DNA from: Viscum album
Lineage: Eukaryota; Streptophyta; Magnoliopsida; Santalales; Viscaceae
Assembly: GCA_963277665.1 (NCBI GenBank)
Contig: CAUJRU010000141.1
Coordinates: 992,001 to 1,056,000 of the forward strand
Direction: 5' to 3'
DNA: 64,000 nucleotides
The notes beneath the pieces are model-generated. The model saw only the letters and a program-made list of their open reading frames with translations. It was not told the origin of the DNA and made no database searches. The position numbers and the translations under genes were made by a program. Positions 34,013 to 46,497 of the stretch are shown here, in pieces (the stretch's first letter is position 1; each line of letters starts with the position of its first letter).

Positions 34013-37000
34013 ATGGTTTTCCGCAGAGGAAACAGGGAAGCAGTGATAGGAAGGCATACAGAAGGAAATAACCTTCCGAATCAGCATCCTGAGATGGTCG
34101 GAATTGGAACTGAACAGTTTGTTGCAGTAATGGCGCAGTTGACTCAAGCGATAAATGGCGGTGGTATCCATACACGAGATCAGCCATACCAACCGCAGAG
34201 GAACATGCCAGTGGTGGAACATTTCATGAGGAAACATCCACCATCACTCAGAGGATCATCTGACCCTGTGCTAGCTGAAGGGTGGATTAAATCACTGGAG
34301 AAGATTTTTGATGTCATGGGGTGTTCAGACAATCAAAAGGTTAGTCTTGCTATTTACCGTTTGGAGGGTGAAGCAGATCAGTGGTGGTCTATGGTTAAAA
34401 ATATCAGGGACGCCGATGAGATTGATGCTCTTGACTGGGATGAATTCAAAGGTATGTTTCTTGAGAAGTATTTTCCTAAGGCTGTTCGACTTAGGATGGA
34501 AAAGCAATTCTTGGAATTGAGGCAAGAGGAAGACTCAGTAGCTGCCTATGAAGAAAGGTTCACTCGATTGGCAAGGTATGCTCCAAATTTTATTCGAGAC
34601 CTTGATAGTATAATCAATCGTTTTTACTCAGGATTAAAGCCAAAATATCAAAGGGAATTAGCTTCTCGAGAGTTTAAAAGTTATGAAAAGCTTGTTCGAT
34701 GTGCTGAGAAGGTGGAAATGGAGTTTGCTGATGACCAAGTTTTCTATAACAACCAGCAGAAGAAGAGACCGAGGTGGCAGGAGAAAGGTAAGAATTCTTT
34801 AAAAAAGTCTGATGGTAAGAGAACTAAGTTTCCAGTTTGTGATAAATGTGGCAAAAGGCATGCTGGGGAATGTCTTCTGAATTCTGGGAAGTGCTACCGA
34901 TGTGGTAAGATGGGACATAAGGCTCGTGATTTCACTGAAAAGGATCAAGGTGAAGGTAAGAACAAATTTTATTTACAGTTAGTGAAATGTTATAAGTGCA
35001 ATGAGATGGGTCACTATGCAAACGAGTGTCCGACAAGAAGCTTGAGTGATGGGAAGCAGTTAGACTACAAGCAGAAAGGGGTGGTGAAATCCTTTGCAAC
35101 TACTTCAGCAGATGTCGGGCCATCAAATGAAGTTGTATCAGGTACTTTGTTTGTTTTTTCAGATTATGCCAGTGTGTTGTTTGATTCGGGGTCTACACAT
35201 TCTTTCATATCTGAAACCTTTTCTAGTAAAATGGGAATACCATCTCAAGAAATTACTCCTGAACTTTTGGTAAAAACACCTGGGGGAAGTGTCGAGGAAA
35301 AAAGAATTTATAAGAATCTTCCTATCCTTATCTGTGGAAAGAACCTACTTGAAAACCTTATTGTTCTACCTCTAGTAGAGTTTGATGTTATGCTGGGTAT
35401 GGATTGGCTCTCTATTTTCCATGGTAAGATTGACTGTAGAGATAAAGAAGTTTCTTTTCAGAAAGACTTTCAGTTTGTTTACAAGAATGAACCCTTACTT
35501 TTGATAACATATCAAGAGGCCGAGAAACTTGTAAAAGATGGAAATGAATGTTACCTTGCACACGTCATTGAAAATAAAGGAACTGTTCAGATTAATGATG
35601 TGCCAGTGGTAAATGAGTATCCTGATGTTTTTCCTGATGAGTTGCCTGAAATAATACCAGATCAGGAAGTTGAGTTTACTGTTGACTTAGTTCTTGATGC
35701 TAAGCCAATTTCAAAACCCCCTTATCGAATGGCACAAATTGAACTTTTAGAGTTGAAGGAGCAATTGCAAGATTTATTAGAGAAAGGTTTCATTAGACCT
35801 AGCACATCACCATGGGGTGCTCCTGTTTTATTTGTTAAAAAGAAAGATGGTTCTATGAGACTTTGCATTGATTATAGAGCCTTGAATAATATCACTGTTA
35901 AGAACAAATATCCTTTGCCTCATATCGATGATTTGTTTGATCAGCTCCAGGGAGCTCAGTTTTTTTCAAAGATTGACTTGAGATCGGGGTACCATCAGCT
36001 GAAGGTAAAGGAGGCAGATATTCCGAAGACCGCGTTCCGTACGAGATATGGCCATTATGAATTTTTGCCTTTTGGGCTAACCAATGCACCTGCTGTATTC
36101 ATGGACTTAATGAATAGAATTTTCCATGAGTTCTTGGATAAGTTTGTGGTGGTTTTCATTGAAGATATTTTGGTGTTTTCTAAAAGTAAAGAGGAGCATG
36201 AAAAACATTTAAGGGTTATCTTGCAAACCTTAAAAGAAAAGAAACTGTATGGGAAATTCAGCAAGTGTTAGTTTTGGTTGCAACAAATTTCTTTCCTTGG
36301 TCACATTATTTATAAAGATGGAATAACTGTTGATCCTGCAAAAACAAAAGTTGTGGAAGAATGGCCAAGACCCACAAATGTAACCGAGATTCGTAGCTTC
36401 CTTGGTTTGGCGGGCTATTACCGAAGGTTTGTTAGAAATTTTTCACGGTTATCTAGTCCAATGACTAAGCTAACTCGGAAGGGTGTTAAGTTTATCTGGA
36501 CAAAATAATGTGATGATTGTTTTCAGGAATTGAAGAGAAGATTGGTGAATGATCCAGTTTTGGAACTACCTTCCAGGAATGGTGAGTTTGTTATATACAG
36601 TGATGCTTCATTGAAAGGACTTGGTTGCGTCCTAATGCAGAATGATCAGGTAATTGCTTATGCTTCACGACAGTTGAAAACTCATGAGGTAAATTACACT
36701 ACACATGATTTGGAATTAGCTGCTGTTGTTTTTGCTTTAAAAATTTGGAGGCATCATTTATATGGAGTAAAGTGTGAAATATATACCGATCACAAAAGTT
36801 TAAAGTATATATTCAATCAGAAAGAGTTAAACATGAGACAAAGGAGATGGCTGGAATTAATCAAAGATTATGATTGTACAATTCATTACCATCCGGGAAA
36901 AGCAAATAAAGTGGCTGATGCTTTGAGTCGAAAAAGTAATGCTTCATTAACAATGTTGCATTTGGAACATGATCCTTTGGTTAAGGATTTGATGAACTTT

Positions 37001-38494
37001 GGCATAGAAGTTGTTGGTACAGGGAGTCCTTCTGTTTTGTTTCAGGTATCAGTGAGATCATCTCTATCAGATAGAATCAAGCAAGCACAGAAGCAAGATA
37101 GTGAGTTGCAGAAAAAGGTAGAGCTGGTTCAGAAAGGTAAGTTGCCTGAATTCAACATTGATAATGATTGCGTTTTGAGATTTAGGAGAAGATTGTGTGT
37201 GCCTTGTGATTCACAGTTGAAGAGTGAGTTGTTATGTGAAGCTCATAGTTCTCTGTTTTCAGTTCATCCGGGCAGTACTAAGATGTATAGAGATCTGCGG
37301 GAGTATTACTGGTGGGATGGAATGAAAAGAGATATTGCTGATTTTACTGTGAAGTGTTTGACTTGTCAGCAGGTTAAAGCAGAGCGGCAGTTACCGAAAG
37401 GGATGCTTCAGCCTTTACCAGTTCCAGAGTGGAAATGGGAGAATATATCCATGGACTTTGTTGTTGGATTACTGAAGACATCTCGAGGTAATAATGCAAT
37501 CTGGGTTATTGTTGATCGCTTGACCAAATCTGCTCATTTCCTTGCTATACGAGATACTTTCTCTCTTGATCAACTTTCCCGTTTGTATCTTAAAGAGATA
37601 GTCAGGTTACATGGAGTTCCTCTCTCCATTGTATCAGATCGTGATCCCAGGTTTACTTCTAACTTTTGGAAAGGCCTTCAGAAGTCGTTGGGTACTGAAT
37701 TAAATTTTAGTACAGCTTTTCATCCTCAATCTGATGGGCATTCAGAACGAACAATTCAGACATTGGAGGATATGCTACGAGCTTGTTCTATGGATTATCA
37801 GGGAAGTTGGGACCAACATCTTTCTTTGGTTGAATTTTCATATAATAACAATTTTCATTCCAGTATACAGATGGCACCATTTCAGGCATTATATGGGAAG
37901 TGGTGTCGAACTCCAGCTTTCTGGGATGAAGTGGGTGAAAGAAAGTTGATGGGACCAGAATTGGTAGAAGAGATGGCAGAAAAAGTTCAGCTGATTCAGA
38001 AACACATGAGAACAGCTCAGAGCAGGCAGAAGAGTTATGCGGATAACCGGAGGAAGGATCTATCTTTCGAGGTAGGTGATCATGTTTTTCTCAAGGTTTC
38101 TCCTTGGAAAAGTGTGATGAGATTTGGTCAGAAAGGAAAGTTGAGTCCAAGGTTCATTGGACCATACGAAATTCTGGAGAGAGTTGGATCAGTTGCATAC
38201 CGAGTGGCTTTACCTCCGAGTTTATCTCAGGTACACAATGTTTTTCACATTTCGATGTTGAGAAAGTATATGCCAGATCCATCTCATGTTTTGAGTCCAG
38301 AGGTAGTTCAGCTGGAAGAGAACCTATCTTATGAGGAACAACCGGTCCAGATTCTTGACCACATGGAGCATGTGTTACGGAATAAGGTGATTCATCAGGT
38401 AAAGGTTTTGTGGAAAAACCACATGATTGAAGAGGCAACATGGGAATCTGAAAATGCAATGAGGGATAAGTACCCCCATTTATTTGATAAGTAA
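34013..38494 (+). pseudogene. gag-pol: Gag-Pol polyprotein with chromodomain, two in-frame stops
   Basis: One frame of 1,494 codons from ATG 34013 (an out-of-frame ATG lies at 34000). Capsid about residues 70-235; three zinc-knuckle motifs 276-287, 294-307, 326-339; protease with LFDSGSTHS (Asp391) and LGMDW; RT about 570-750 with IDLRSGYHQ; RNase H with Asp864, Glu901, Asp926, Asp969; integrase with HHCC (His1078, His1085, Cys1115, Cys1118) and D,D-35-E (Asp1148, Asp1209, Glu1245); GPY-type module near 1380; chromodomain about 1439-1493. Breaks: TAG at 36269-36271 (codon 753) and TAA at 36506-36508 (codon 832), both between RT and RNase H. The RT catalytic motif reads FIED (715-718) where the family has two Asp, and the second knuckle ends in Phe307 instead of Cys. 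There are no frameshifts. The stops are clear; clade assignment to Tekay is from pattern only. Confidence 0.93.
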
Positions 38495-38497
38495 ATA

Positions 38498-38533
38498 AAT
38501 TGCGGAGACGCAATTTTCTAAAGGGGGGAAGGA
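38498..38533 (+). other. Polypurine tract with upstream hairpin
   Basis: AAAGGGGGGAAGGA (38520-38533) directly before LTR start TGTAACATCCC. The hairpin AAATTGC/GCAATTT around GGAGAC starts a few bases after the gag-pol stop codon. Confidence 0.85.
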
Positions 38534-39956
38534 TGTAACATCCCAAGTAAGTAATGAATAATAGATATTTTTATCTATGTCTATTAAGGATTAAGATATT
38601 GTTATAGAGGCTTAAAATGAAAATAAATACAATCTTATGCATGGAATACACTAATATTCTTAAAAGATTGTTTTAGTGCCTTTTGATGACAAACCATTTT
38701 TGAATCTATATTTTGACAATTTTATAAACTATGTTTGTCAAAATAAACTTATTCTTTATGTTTGGGACATCAAAATTTACTTTGTGTGAATTTTTGGTAT
38801 CTTTCTGACAATGTTCATTTTTTTAATGAATAGTGAAAAATACTGCATTTTACCTCAAAACTGCTTTTTAATATAATTTATTTATATGATTAGATTATGT
38901 TTTGAATTGGTTTTGAAGTGAAATTAGAATATATTTTTACCATTTTATCCAATGGTGGTCATTGGAATCAATTTCACTTTGAAATTAGACTTAAACTGGT
39001 GTCAATCTTTTGATACTTATTGTTTTGTAAAAACACGCTATTTGATCTGGCAGCGGGAATTAATTATTAAATTAATTAATGTGACTTATATGATTTTAAT
39101 TTTGTAAAATAGACTTCATTTTTGAATTCGGAATATCAAATATATCTTAGGGTGAATTTTTGGTAATTTTCTGAAAAACATCAATTTTTGATGAATAGTG
39201 AAACCACTAAGTGGTAATCAAGCAAACTGATTTTTCAGTTAAATGAAAGTTTACCACTAATGTGTATTGAATTTTGAAAATCCGACATACATGGTTGTCA
39301 TTAAGAAGTAAAATGTGGTTCAATGAGATTAAAATAATTTTTTTGGTGAATAGTAACTTATTAAGTTTTTAATCGCGATTAGTGGTGATTAGTGTAGTTT
39401 AAGGAATAAATAATGCTTTAATAATATGAAATGACCTAGACACATGTACCAACCTTATTGGTTGTGTCATGGCCGACCAAGACAATCCATGGGTCAACTT
39501 GGGGACCCCATGGAGACATTTTGGTTGGGAAATGACATAAATAACTTTTTATTTAATGTAAAAGTAAAAATGACACAAACATAATATGTTTTACGAAAAC
39601 AATTTTTACATGGGGTTATAAAGATCAGATATCTGATTATAAATAGTCATTGGAAATATAAAAAGATTTCCTACATCGTAGTATTTTTTTTATGATTTTT
39701 AGACATTAAATAAATTAAAATATTTATGACATAATAATGATGCAGCGATGACATCATTATTTGACGATTTAAATAAAATGGAAAGACAATGTAAAATATA
39801 TGAACTACACATGGCCAAAACCAATTGGATGAGTGTATTTCGAACCCTTATCACCTTATCCACGAATTATATCAATGTGGGACCTTTTAAAACCGAAACA
39901 CATTTTCAAATAAAGTAGTATTTCTTTACTTTCCAAAAGTGCCCCTCCTATCCTCT

Positions 39957-39963
39957 TATAAAA
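39957..39963 (+). promoter_or_regulatory. LTR core promoter (TATA box)
   Basis: TATAAAAGGCCCCC in the 3' LTR of the gag-pol element. It is the nearest sense promoter upstream of the E2 gag frame, whose own 5' LTR lacks one. Confidence 0.75.
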
Positions 39964-40664
39964 GGCCCCCATCTCTACCTCATTTCACACACTCCTCAAG
40001 CCTTTGGCTCAGCCAACCCCTGCCCATTTACTCTCTCCACATCCCTCTCCTCATCCTAGAGGATTCCCTTTGGGCATAATCCTTTCAAAGGAATCCTTTA
40101 GGCTCAACTCAAAAGGAGTTACACTTTTAAAGGTAATTCATTCTCTCATGTTCATTTGTTTTATTTTGCTTCTCCAACCCCCTAAACTCTTTTTATTTAA
40201 TTCTGTTGTAACAACACCAGTATCTTCAATATACTAGTATGTTGTTACAAGATTTATTTGAGCTACACTCCCACACAACTGCATCAAATGGTTAAATAAC
40301 ATAAGGTTTCCGTGGATGGCGAAATTCTGTCTCCCGAAACGATGATTGTTCAATACTCATTTAACACCTTCAAAGGTGGCCATTATGATGTCACTATTTT
40401 TATATATGATATATAATATGTTTATGTTTTCCTTAAGATTCTGTTTTTTTCATTTTGGGCATACCTTTATGGTTTCCATTATGGGTAAACACGATATCTT
40501 CATTTTAGGAAGTGCGGACTACCGCCCCCTCAAAGTGATTTGATTCGTTAAATACCATATGTGGGACATATAAAATATGGAACTATGATATTATATATGA
40601 TATTATACTGGAATTATAATATACCTTTATATCATTATGATTCCATTCTATAAAATATGAAATA

Positions 40665-40729
40665 GAAATGAAAGTAGCGTTCATGCGAACGTACGGCTTA
40701 CCGTCTCCATGAACGGTGCATTTCATTTC
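40665..40729 (+). repeat. 65-bp inverted repeat of the LTR
   Basis: Full copy with one loop change (CGAACGTACG). Confidence 0.85.
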
Positions 40730-42053
40730 TTACCTCTAAATGATTATGTAATATTATAAATTAAAGTATGTACTGGATATATATGAAATATATGATATCT
40801 ACATCAGGAATACCATTATGGATATAATGAACCTTTGACCAAATTAACAACATGTAAGTGTAAGAAGTCTATTTTTGACTTAAGAACCAAATACCGACAA
40901 AATGAACATTATTAACTTAACTGATTACATGATGTTCATAACATGGTATAAAAGGAATAATGAACTTTAAAAAGATTCATAATCAAGTAGAGATTAACTC
41001 AAGTTTATTATTCAGGAGATTAAAGAGCGGTCGGGTCAAGTCGGATATGAGGTATGGGACTTCGTCTCAATCTCCTTTCGTTGAGGCATATTTTATTTTA
41101 TACACAACTTTCTTTTATACGGTGTATAAACCCCTTTGACTTTTACGTTTATTCAAAAGTAATATTTTTTATACGAAGTGTTTACTAAATGACAAAAGGG
41201 AATGTTTTTGTCGTACGTATGCGGCGACAACGACTTCTCCGCCGTCGTAACCGTTATTTGAGTTTCGGCTTCCTCTTCAAGCCATACCTTATTTTTTTAA
41301 AAGAAAAATAAATACCATGTTTTACTTTGGTATTGAAAATGGTTTTCATAATGTTTTTATTATATCAATGTTTTGTATTGATATCTCGTGATTGAAATGT
41401 GTAAATGTTATGTTTCCTTTATGCATGTTTTATGTGATATGATTATGTTATGGTTCTTGGGCATTATTATGAAGACGGGTGGTTCCGTGATAAACTAAGG
41501 GCGGGTGAGCCCGTTATAGCTCTCCAATGCATTGGGTAACGCGAAGGAGTGAAACGTTAAGGTTTCTCCGAATAGATTTTAGGGAATATACTGTGATGGG
41601 TATTCCAAACGTAACCAAGAGGGTTACTCCCTACGTAAGAATGTTATGAATGCCTCAAGTTACCTTTATGTCTTATGATTTCTATGATTTATTCATGATT
41701 TTATGAGGTATGTTAAATGCCTATGTTTTATGGGTAAAGTATGATTTCATTCTTATGTATATATGAACTCATGTTTCCTTTCCATGTTTTTTTATAACCC
41801 ATACTGAGTTTTTATGCTCATCCCAAGTTTTTGAAATGTTTTTCACAGGTCAAGGGAAAGGTACATGATAAGTTGATAGAGTTAAGGATGTGTCAAAAAA
41901 ATAATCCATGTTTTATTTTAAATGTGTTTCCATTGATGGGAATGAAGAATACTATCTTTATGTAACCACTTTGTTTATATGTGGAATGTAATGCAAGTTT
42001 TATGATCAAATTCTCTAAAACTCTAAACCCGAAAAGATCCTCAATGTGTAAGA

Positions 42054-45000
42054 TGTAACACCCCAGGTAAATAATTAATATGAAATTTTCATATTTATCC
42101 ATATTTGTGAATAAAATATTAATGTGACTTTAAAGAGGACGCTATGCTCGATGGCGTACCCAACACGCAACAACGAGTTTCTTGGGAATCTTACGTTGCA
42201 CTCTAATAATAAAATAATATTAATTCAAATGGTAGTTAACATGTAGCCGTTGTATTGGAAAGAATGGATAGAAATAACTAAAATATGATTATATATGTTT
42301 TTTAAATGTTTTTACATTTATCCAATAAAAGCTAAAGGCTTAAAATATGGAAAGAATTCAATTTTAGGCGTATATACCCTAGTTTTCACTAAAGGTTCAC
42401 TTATCGCCTTTTAATGGAGAGCTGTCATTAAATATACTTTTGTTCACTCTTAAACATTCTTTTGGGCCAAATAAAACTCTTATTAAGAATAGGGACATCA
42501 AATTTTACTTTGTGTAATTTTGTTGGTATTTTTCCGATAAAGTTCATTTTTTAATGAATAGTGTAAAATGTTGTATTTTAATTCAAAACCTCTTTTTAAT
42601 CTAATTTATTTATATGATTAGATTATATTTTGAATTGGTTTTAAAGTGAAGTTATAAAATATTTTTACCATTAAATCCAATAGTGGTCGTTGGAATTAAT
42701 TTCACTTTGAAATCAGACTTAAACTAGTGTCAATCTTTTGATACTTATTGTTTTATAAAAACACGCTATTTGCTCTGAGAGCGGGAATTAATTATTAAAT
42801 TAATTAATTTGACTAATATGTTCTGAATTTTTTAAAACGGACTTCATTTTTGAATTCGGAATATCAAATATATCTCAGGGTGAATTTTTGGGATTTTTCT
42901 GAAAAACTTCAATTTTTGATGAATAGTGAAACCACTAAGTGGTACTTATAAAAGCTGATTTTCCGCTTAAATGATATTTTTCCATCATTGTGTTTTTAAT
43001 TTCAAAAATCCGACATACATGGTTGTCATTAAGAAGTAAAATGTGGTTCAATGAGATTATAATAATTTTTTGGTGAATAGTAACTTATTATGTTCTTAAT
43101 CGCGATTAGAGGTAATTAGTGTAATTTAAGGTAAAAATGATATTATAAGAATGTGAAAACACCATGAAACTTGTCCTACACCTATTGGGTGAGTCATGGC
43201 CGACCAAGACAAGCCATGGGCCAACTTGGGGACCCCATGGAGACACTTTGGTTGGGAAATGACATAAATAACATTTTATTTAATGTAAAAGTAAAATTGA
43301 CACAAACATGATATGTTTTACTAAAACAATTTTTAAGTGGGGTTATACAAGTAATAATTTTGATTATAAATATTCATTGGAAAGATAAAAATATTTCCTA
43401 CATCATAGTATTTTTTTTATAATTTTTAGACATTAAATAAATTAAATTATTTATGACATAATAATGAACGGTGCATTTCATTTCTTACCTCTAAATGATT
43501 ATGTAATGTTATAAATGCATGAATGTACTGGATATATATGACATATATGATATCTACATAATGAATAAAATTCTGGATATAATAAACATTTGTCCACACG
43601 AACAACATGTAATTGTAAGAAGTCCACTTTCGACTTAAGAACCAAATATCGGCAAAACAAATATTATTAAATTAAATGATTACATAATGTTTATGACATG
43701 GTAATAAGTGGTATAAAAGTAATAATGAACTTGAAAAAGGTTATTAAGGAATTCGAAATTAACTCAAGTTTATTATTCAGGAGATTAAAGAACGATCGAG
43801 TCAAGTTGGACCCGAGGTAAGGGATCTTACTCCTCTCTTTCTTTTTAAGTACACTCTTTTATGTCATTACTTTTAAAGCTCATCTTTCTTGTTATTGGGA
43901 TGATATTTTATATTACACTTACTGTAACTTTTATGTTCATGTGATTAGAGACCCTATTCTCTCTCATCAATCCATTTTGGAAGTTTTGAGTGGCGCCGTT
44001 AGGCTGCCGAATTTTCGTAAGGGATTTTTCATCTCACTTTTATTCCCGTGAGATTTATGCTAAATTTGCCACAAATTCCATTGAGTGGTGTATGTACTGC
44101 CCATTATTCTACTCTTTGTGTAATATACTTTCGTTTATGAGTATTTACATCAATGACCTATTGTCTTTCTTTCATGGGGTGTATGTTTTGAAAGATACCC
44201 AAGTTGGTAAGGGAACCTTTCACCCTCCTCTTTTTTAAAAGACATCTTTTATTGGGTATTTTAATTTACATATTTTTATGTTGGGATATGTTCTCATACA
44301 TCCTTATTGATGTAAATTTTATGTCCAAGTGATGAGATACACTTTTTATCTCTCATCAACTCATTTTGATGTGATGCCGTTAGGCTGTCAAGGGAACTTT
44401 TTAACCCAATTTCGATTTCTTTGGGTTCAACTTGTAGTCATTGAATATGTCATCCATTGAATATGTGTGAATGACCTTTTATTGTTTTACACTTAATATC
44501 CACTTATATTGGGTGTATATATATTTTTCACACATATTTTTGAGATTTATTTGTCCTTAATTTAAGGATACCTTCTTTATAAGGGATTTCATCACATTTG
44601 ACATTTCTATTGAGGGTTCATTGTTGTTATGCACCAATTCACTCTTATATGGTGTATATACTATCCTTTGGAGTATTATATCATGAATCCTTTTATTCTC
44701 ATGATATTATAAAGTTCTGACTAAATGTTATTCCTCGATTATTGTATTCAAGTGTCTCTAATTTTGGTAAAACCCCTTTAACCAAAATATCGTTTTAAAT
44801 GTTTTAATTATTTGTTCTTATTAATATCCATGTTTTCAAAATGGTTTTAAGGATTTATTTATATGGATATTAATGGTTTAAAATGTTTAAAACTTCAAGG
44901 TGGTATGGGACACTTTGATTCAAAAATCTCTTTATTAAATGTTTTAAATGGTTTTGGAAATGGTTTCTTTTTGAATGGATTCATTATTTCAATATCCTAA

Positions 45001-45709
45001 AATTTTATATTGTGATTGAAATGTGGAAATGTTATGTTTACTTTATTCATGTTTATGTGATACGATTATGTTATGGTTCTTGGGAATTGTTATGATGAAC
45101 GGGTGGTTCCGTGATAAACTAAGGGCGGGTGATCCCGATATAGCTCTCCAATGCATTGGGTAACGCGAAGGAGTGAAACGTTAAGGTTTCTCCGAAGAGA
45201 TTTAGGGAATATACTGTGATGGGTATTCCAAACGTAACCAATAGGGTTACTCCCTACGTAAGAATGTTATGAATGCCTCAAGTTACCTTCATGTCTTATG
45301 TTTTCTATGATTTATTCATGATTTGATATGCCTATGTTTTATGGGTAAAGTATGATTTCATTATTATGTATATATGAACTCATGTTTCCTTTCCATATTT
45401 TTATAACCCTTACTGAGCTTTTTATGCTCATCCCAAGTTTTTGAAATGTTTTTCACAGGTCAAGGGAAAGGTACATGATGTGGTGATAGTGTCAAGGATG
45501 TGTCAAGAAAGAATCCATGTTTTATTTTCAATATGTTTCCGTTTATAGGAAGAATGAATATTTTCTTTTATGTAACCACTTTATTTAAATGTGGAATGTA
45601 ATGCAAGTTTCATGATCTAATTCTCTAAAACACTATACCTGAAAAGATCCTCAATGTGTAATCTTGTAATAACTCAAGATTAAGTAAGGTTTAAGGCTGG
45701 GGCCTTATA
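42054..45709 (+). repeat. 5' LTR of E2 with internal deletion
   Basis: Begins TGTAACACCCCAGG and ends GGGGCCTTATA. At about 43466 it jumps from the hairpin block (ATAATGA) into the end of the 65-bp repeat (ATGAACGGTGC), losing roughly 0.95-1.2 kb with the core promoter, leader and both boxes. It then continues through the GTCAAGTCGG box, a beta block with one fused GCCGTTAGGCTG unit (43995), the GTTCCGTGATAAACTAAGG box and tail. Confidence 0.87.
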
Positions 45710-45711
45710 GT

Positions 45712-45724
45712 TGGTTTCAAAGGT
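45712..45724 (+). other. Primer-binding site of E2
   Basis: TGGTTTCAAAGGT, one base different from E1 and the gag-pol element (T for A at position 5), which should weaken pairing with the tRNA primer. Confidence 0.75.
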
Positions 45725-45912
45725 CGGTTTAGATAACTTTAGAGGTTAGGGTATTCTTTAAGCATAAGTGACATTACCATAATGGTTAGGATTTCAGAAA
45801 GAGTCTTAGTTTTAGATAAAGTGAATGAGTAAGTATATCTTTTGATTATATTACTCATTAGTACATGATGGTTTTGTTGATATACTCACACTGACCTTTT
45901 TGGTTTTAGTAA

Positions 45913-46497
45913 ATGGCTGGATCTAGCAGGCACCAAAGTAACAGTGGATGTGAAGGAAACTGTGACAGTTTTTTGAGCAAGCAACTGAATGATATGGGAG
46001 CTGCAATGAGAACTCTTTTGATTATCCTCAACCAACTATCTGGAGTCATGATTGACCACCTAAACCTTGGAGATTTCTCTAAGGCATCATATATGCAAGA
46101 AACAAATACCTATGGAAGTAGAGGTAATAATCATAAAGGTAAGTGTGTTCAAAATACTATGTGTCAAAGATGTGGAAAGAAACACCTAGGAAAATGTTTC
46201 AAAGGGACAGAAATATGCTATAGATGTGGAAATGAAGGTCATAAAGCAAGAACCTGCCATGGAAAAAGGAAGCATCCAGTTGACTCGAGGAAAGGGAAAG
46301 AAGTTCTTTCTGAGGGATCAATTGAATGTTTTAAATGTGGTGTGCATGGTCATTATGCAAACACATGTCCTATGAAGAAGTTTCGTGAATGGGGTCACCA
46401 AGAGCGTACCAATATTCATTTACCAATACCAAATGCCATTCCGATTGAGGATGAAGAAACTGACAATGACCAATCAAAGGTATGTACTATTTCATGA
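45913..46497 (+). CDS. Gag-like protein of E2, zinc knuckles only
   Basis: 194 codons from ATG 45913. The first 60 residues match the broken gag starts of E1 and E3. Then come three knuckles in the same order as in the gag-pol element: C84-x2-C-...-C95 (short type), CYRC...H110...C115 and CFKC...H147...C152 (both CX2CX4HX4C). The acidic end (EDEETDNDQ) lacks any enzyme domain, and the roughly 200-residue capsid domain is absent. Known nucleocapsid knuckles bind RNA and help packaging; that role here is inferred. An alternative end is possible: AAAG/GTATGT (46480) and TTTGTTTGTAG/G (46551) would remove 72 bases in phase and add six codons before TAA at 46570. The ATG follows TTGGTTTTAG, an acceptor-like sequence. 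Confidence 0.7.
   Translation: MAGSSRHQSNSGCEGNCDSFLSKQLNDMGAAMRTLLIILNQLSGVMIDHLNLGDFSKASYMQETNTYGSRGNNHKGKCVQNTMCQRCGKKHLGKCFKGTEICYRCGNEGHKARTCHGKRKHPVDSRKGKEVLSEGSIECFKCGVHGHYANTCPMKKFREWGHQERTNIHLPIPNAIPIEDEETDNDQSKVCTIS

Larger units (their letters stand above)
29339..42050 (+). mobile_element. Ty3/gypsy chromovirus (Tekay-like), degenerate
   Basis: 5' LTR (29339-33875, head start missing), primer site, gag-pol (34013-38494), polypurine tract and 3' LTR (38534-42050, last 70 bp missing). This is the only element here with enzyme genes. The LTRs do not match: the 5' one carries the beta block, the 3' one the alpha block and a different head, so the unit was reshaped by recombination after insertion or is a hybrid. 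No target duplication can be tested because both outer ends are cut. About 140 bp of untranslated leader separates primer site and gag. Confidence 0.85.
38534..42050 (+). repeat. 3' LTR of the gag-pol element, alpha type
   Basis: Starts TGTAACATCCCAAG. The first 0.25 kb is unlike the other LTR heads in the window. It then carries the usual modules, core promoter (39957), 65-bp repeat (40665-40729), GTCAAGTCGG box (about 41038), alpha block (GCGGCGACAACGAC about 41221), GTTCCGTGATAAACTAAGG box (about 41482) and tail, stopping at CAATGTGTAA. The E2 LTR begins three bases later. Confidence 0.87.

Noticed and set aside
34000..34072. Upstream ATG of gag at 34000
   Set aside because: Out of frame with gag-pol and ends after 23 codons; ATG 34013 is in frame and leads into the RRGNREA-type Gag start.
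34325..34525. Antisense and alternate-frame open frames inside gag-pol
   Set aside because: Shadows of the main frame with no domain of their own.
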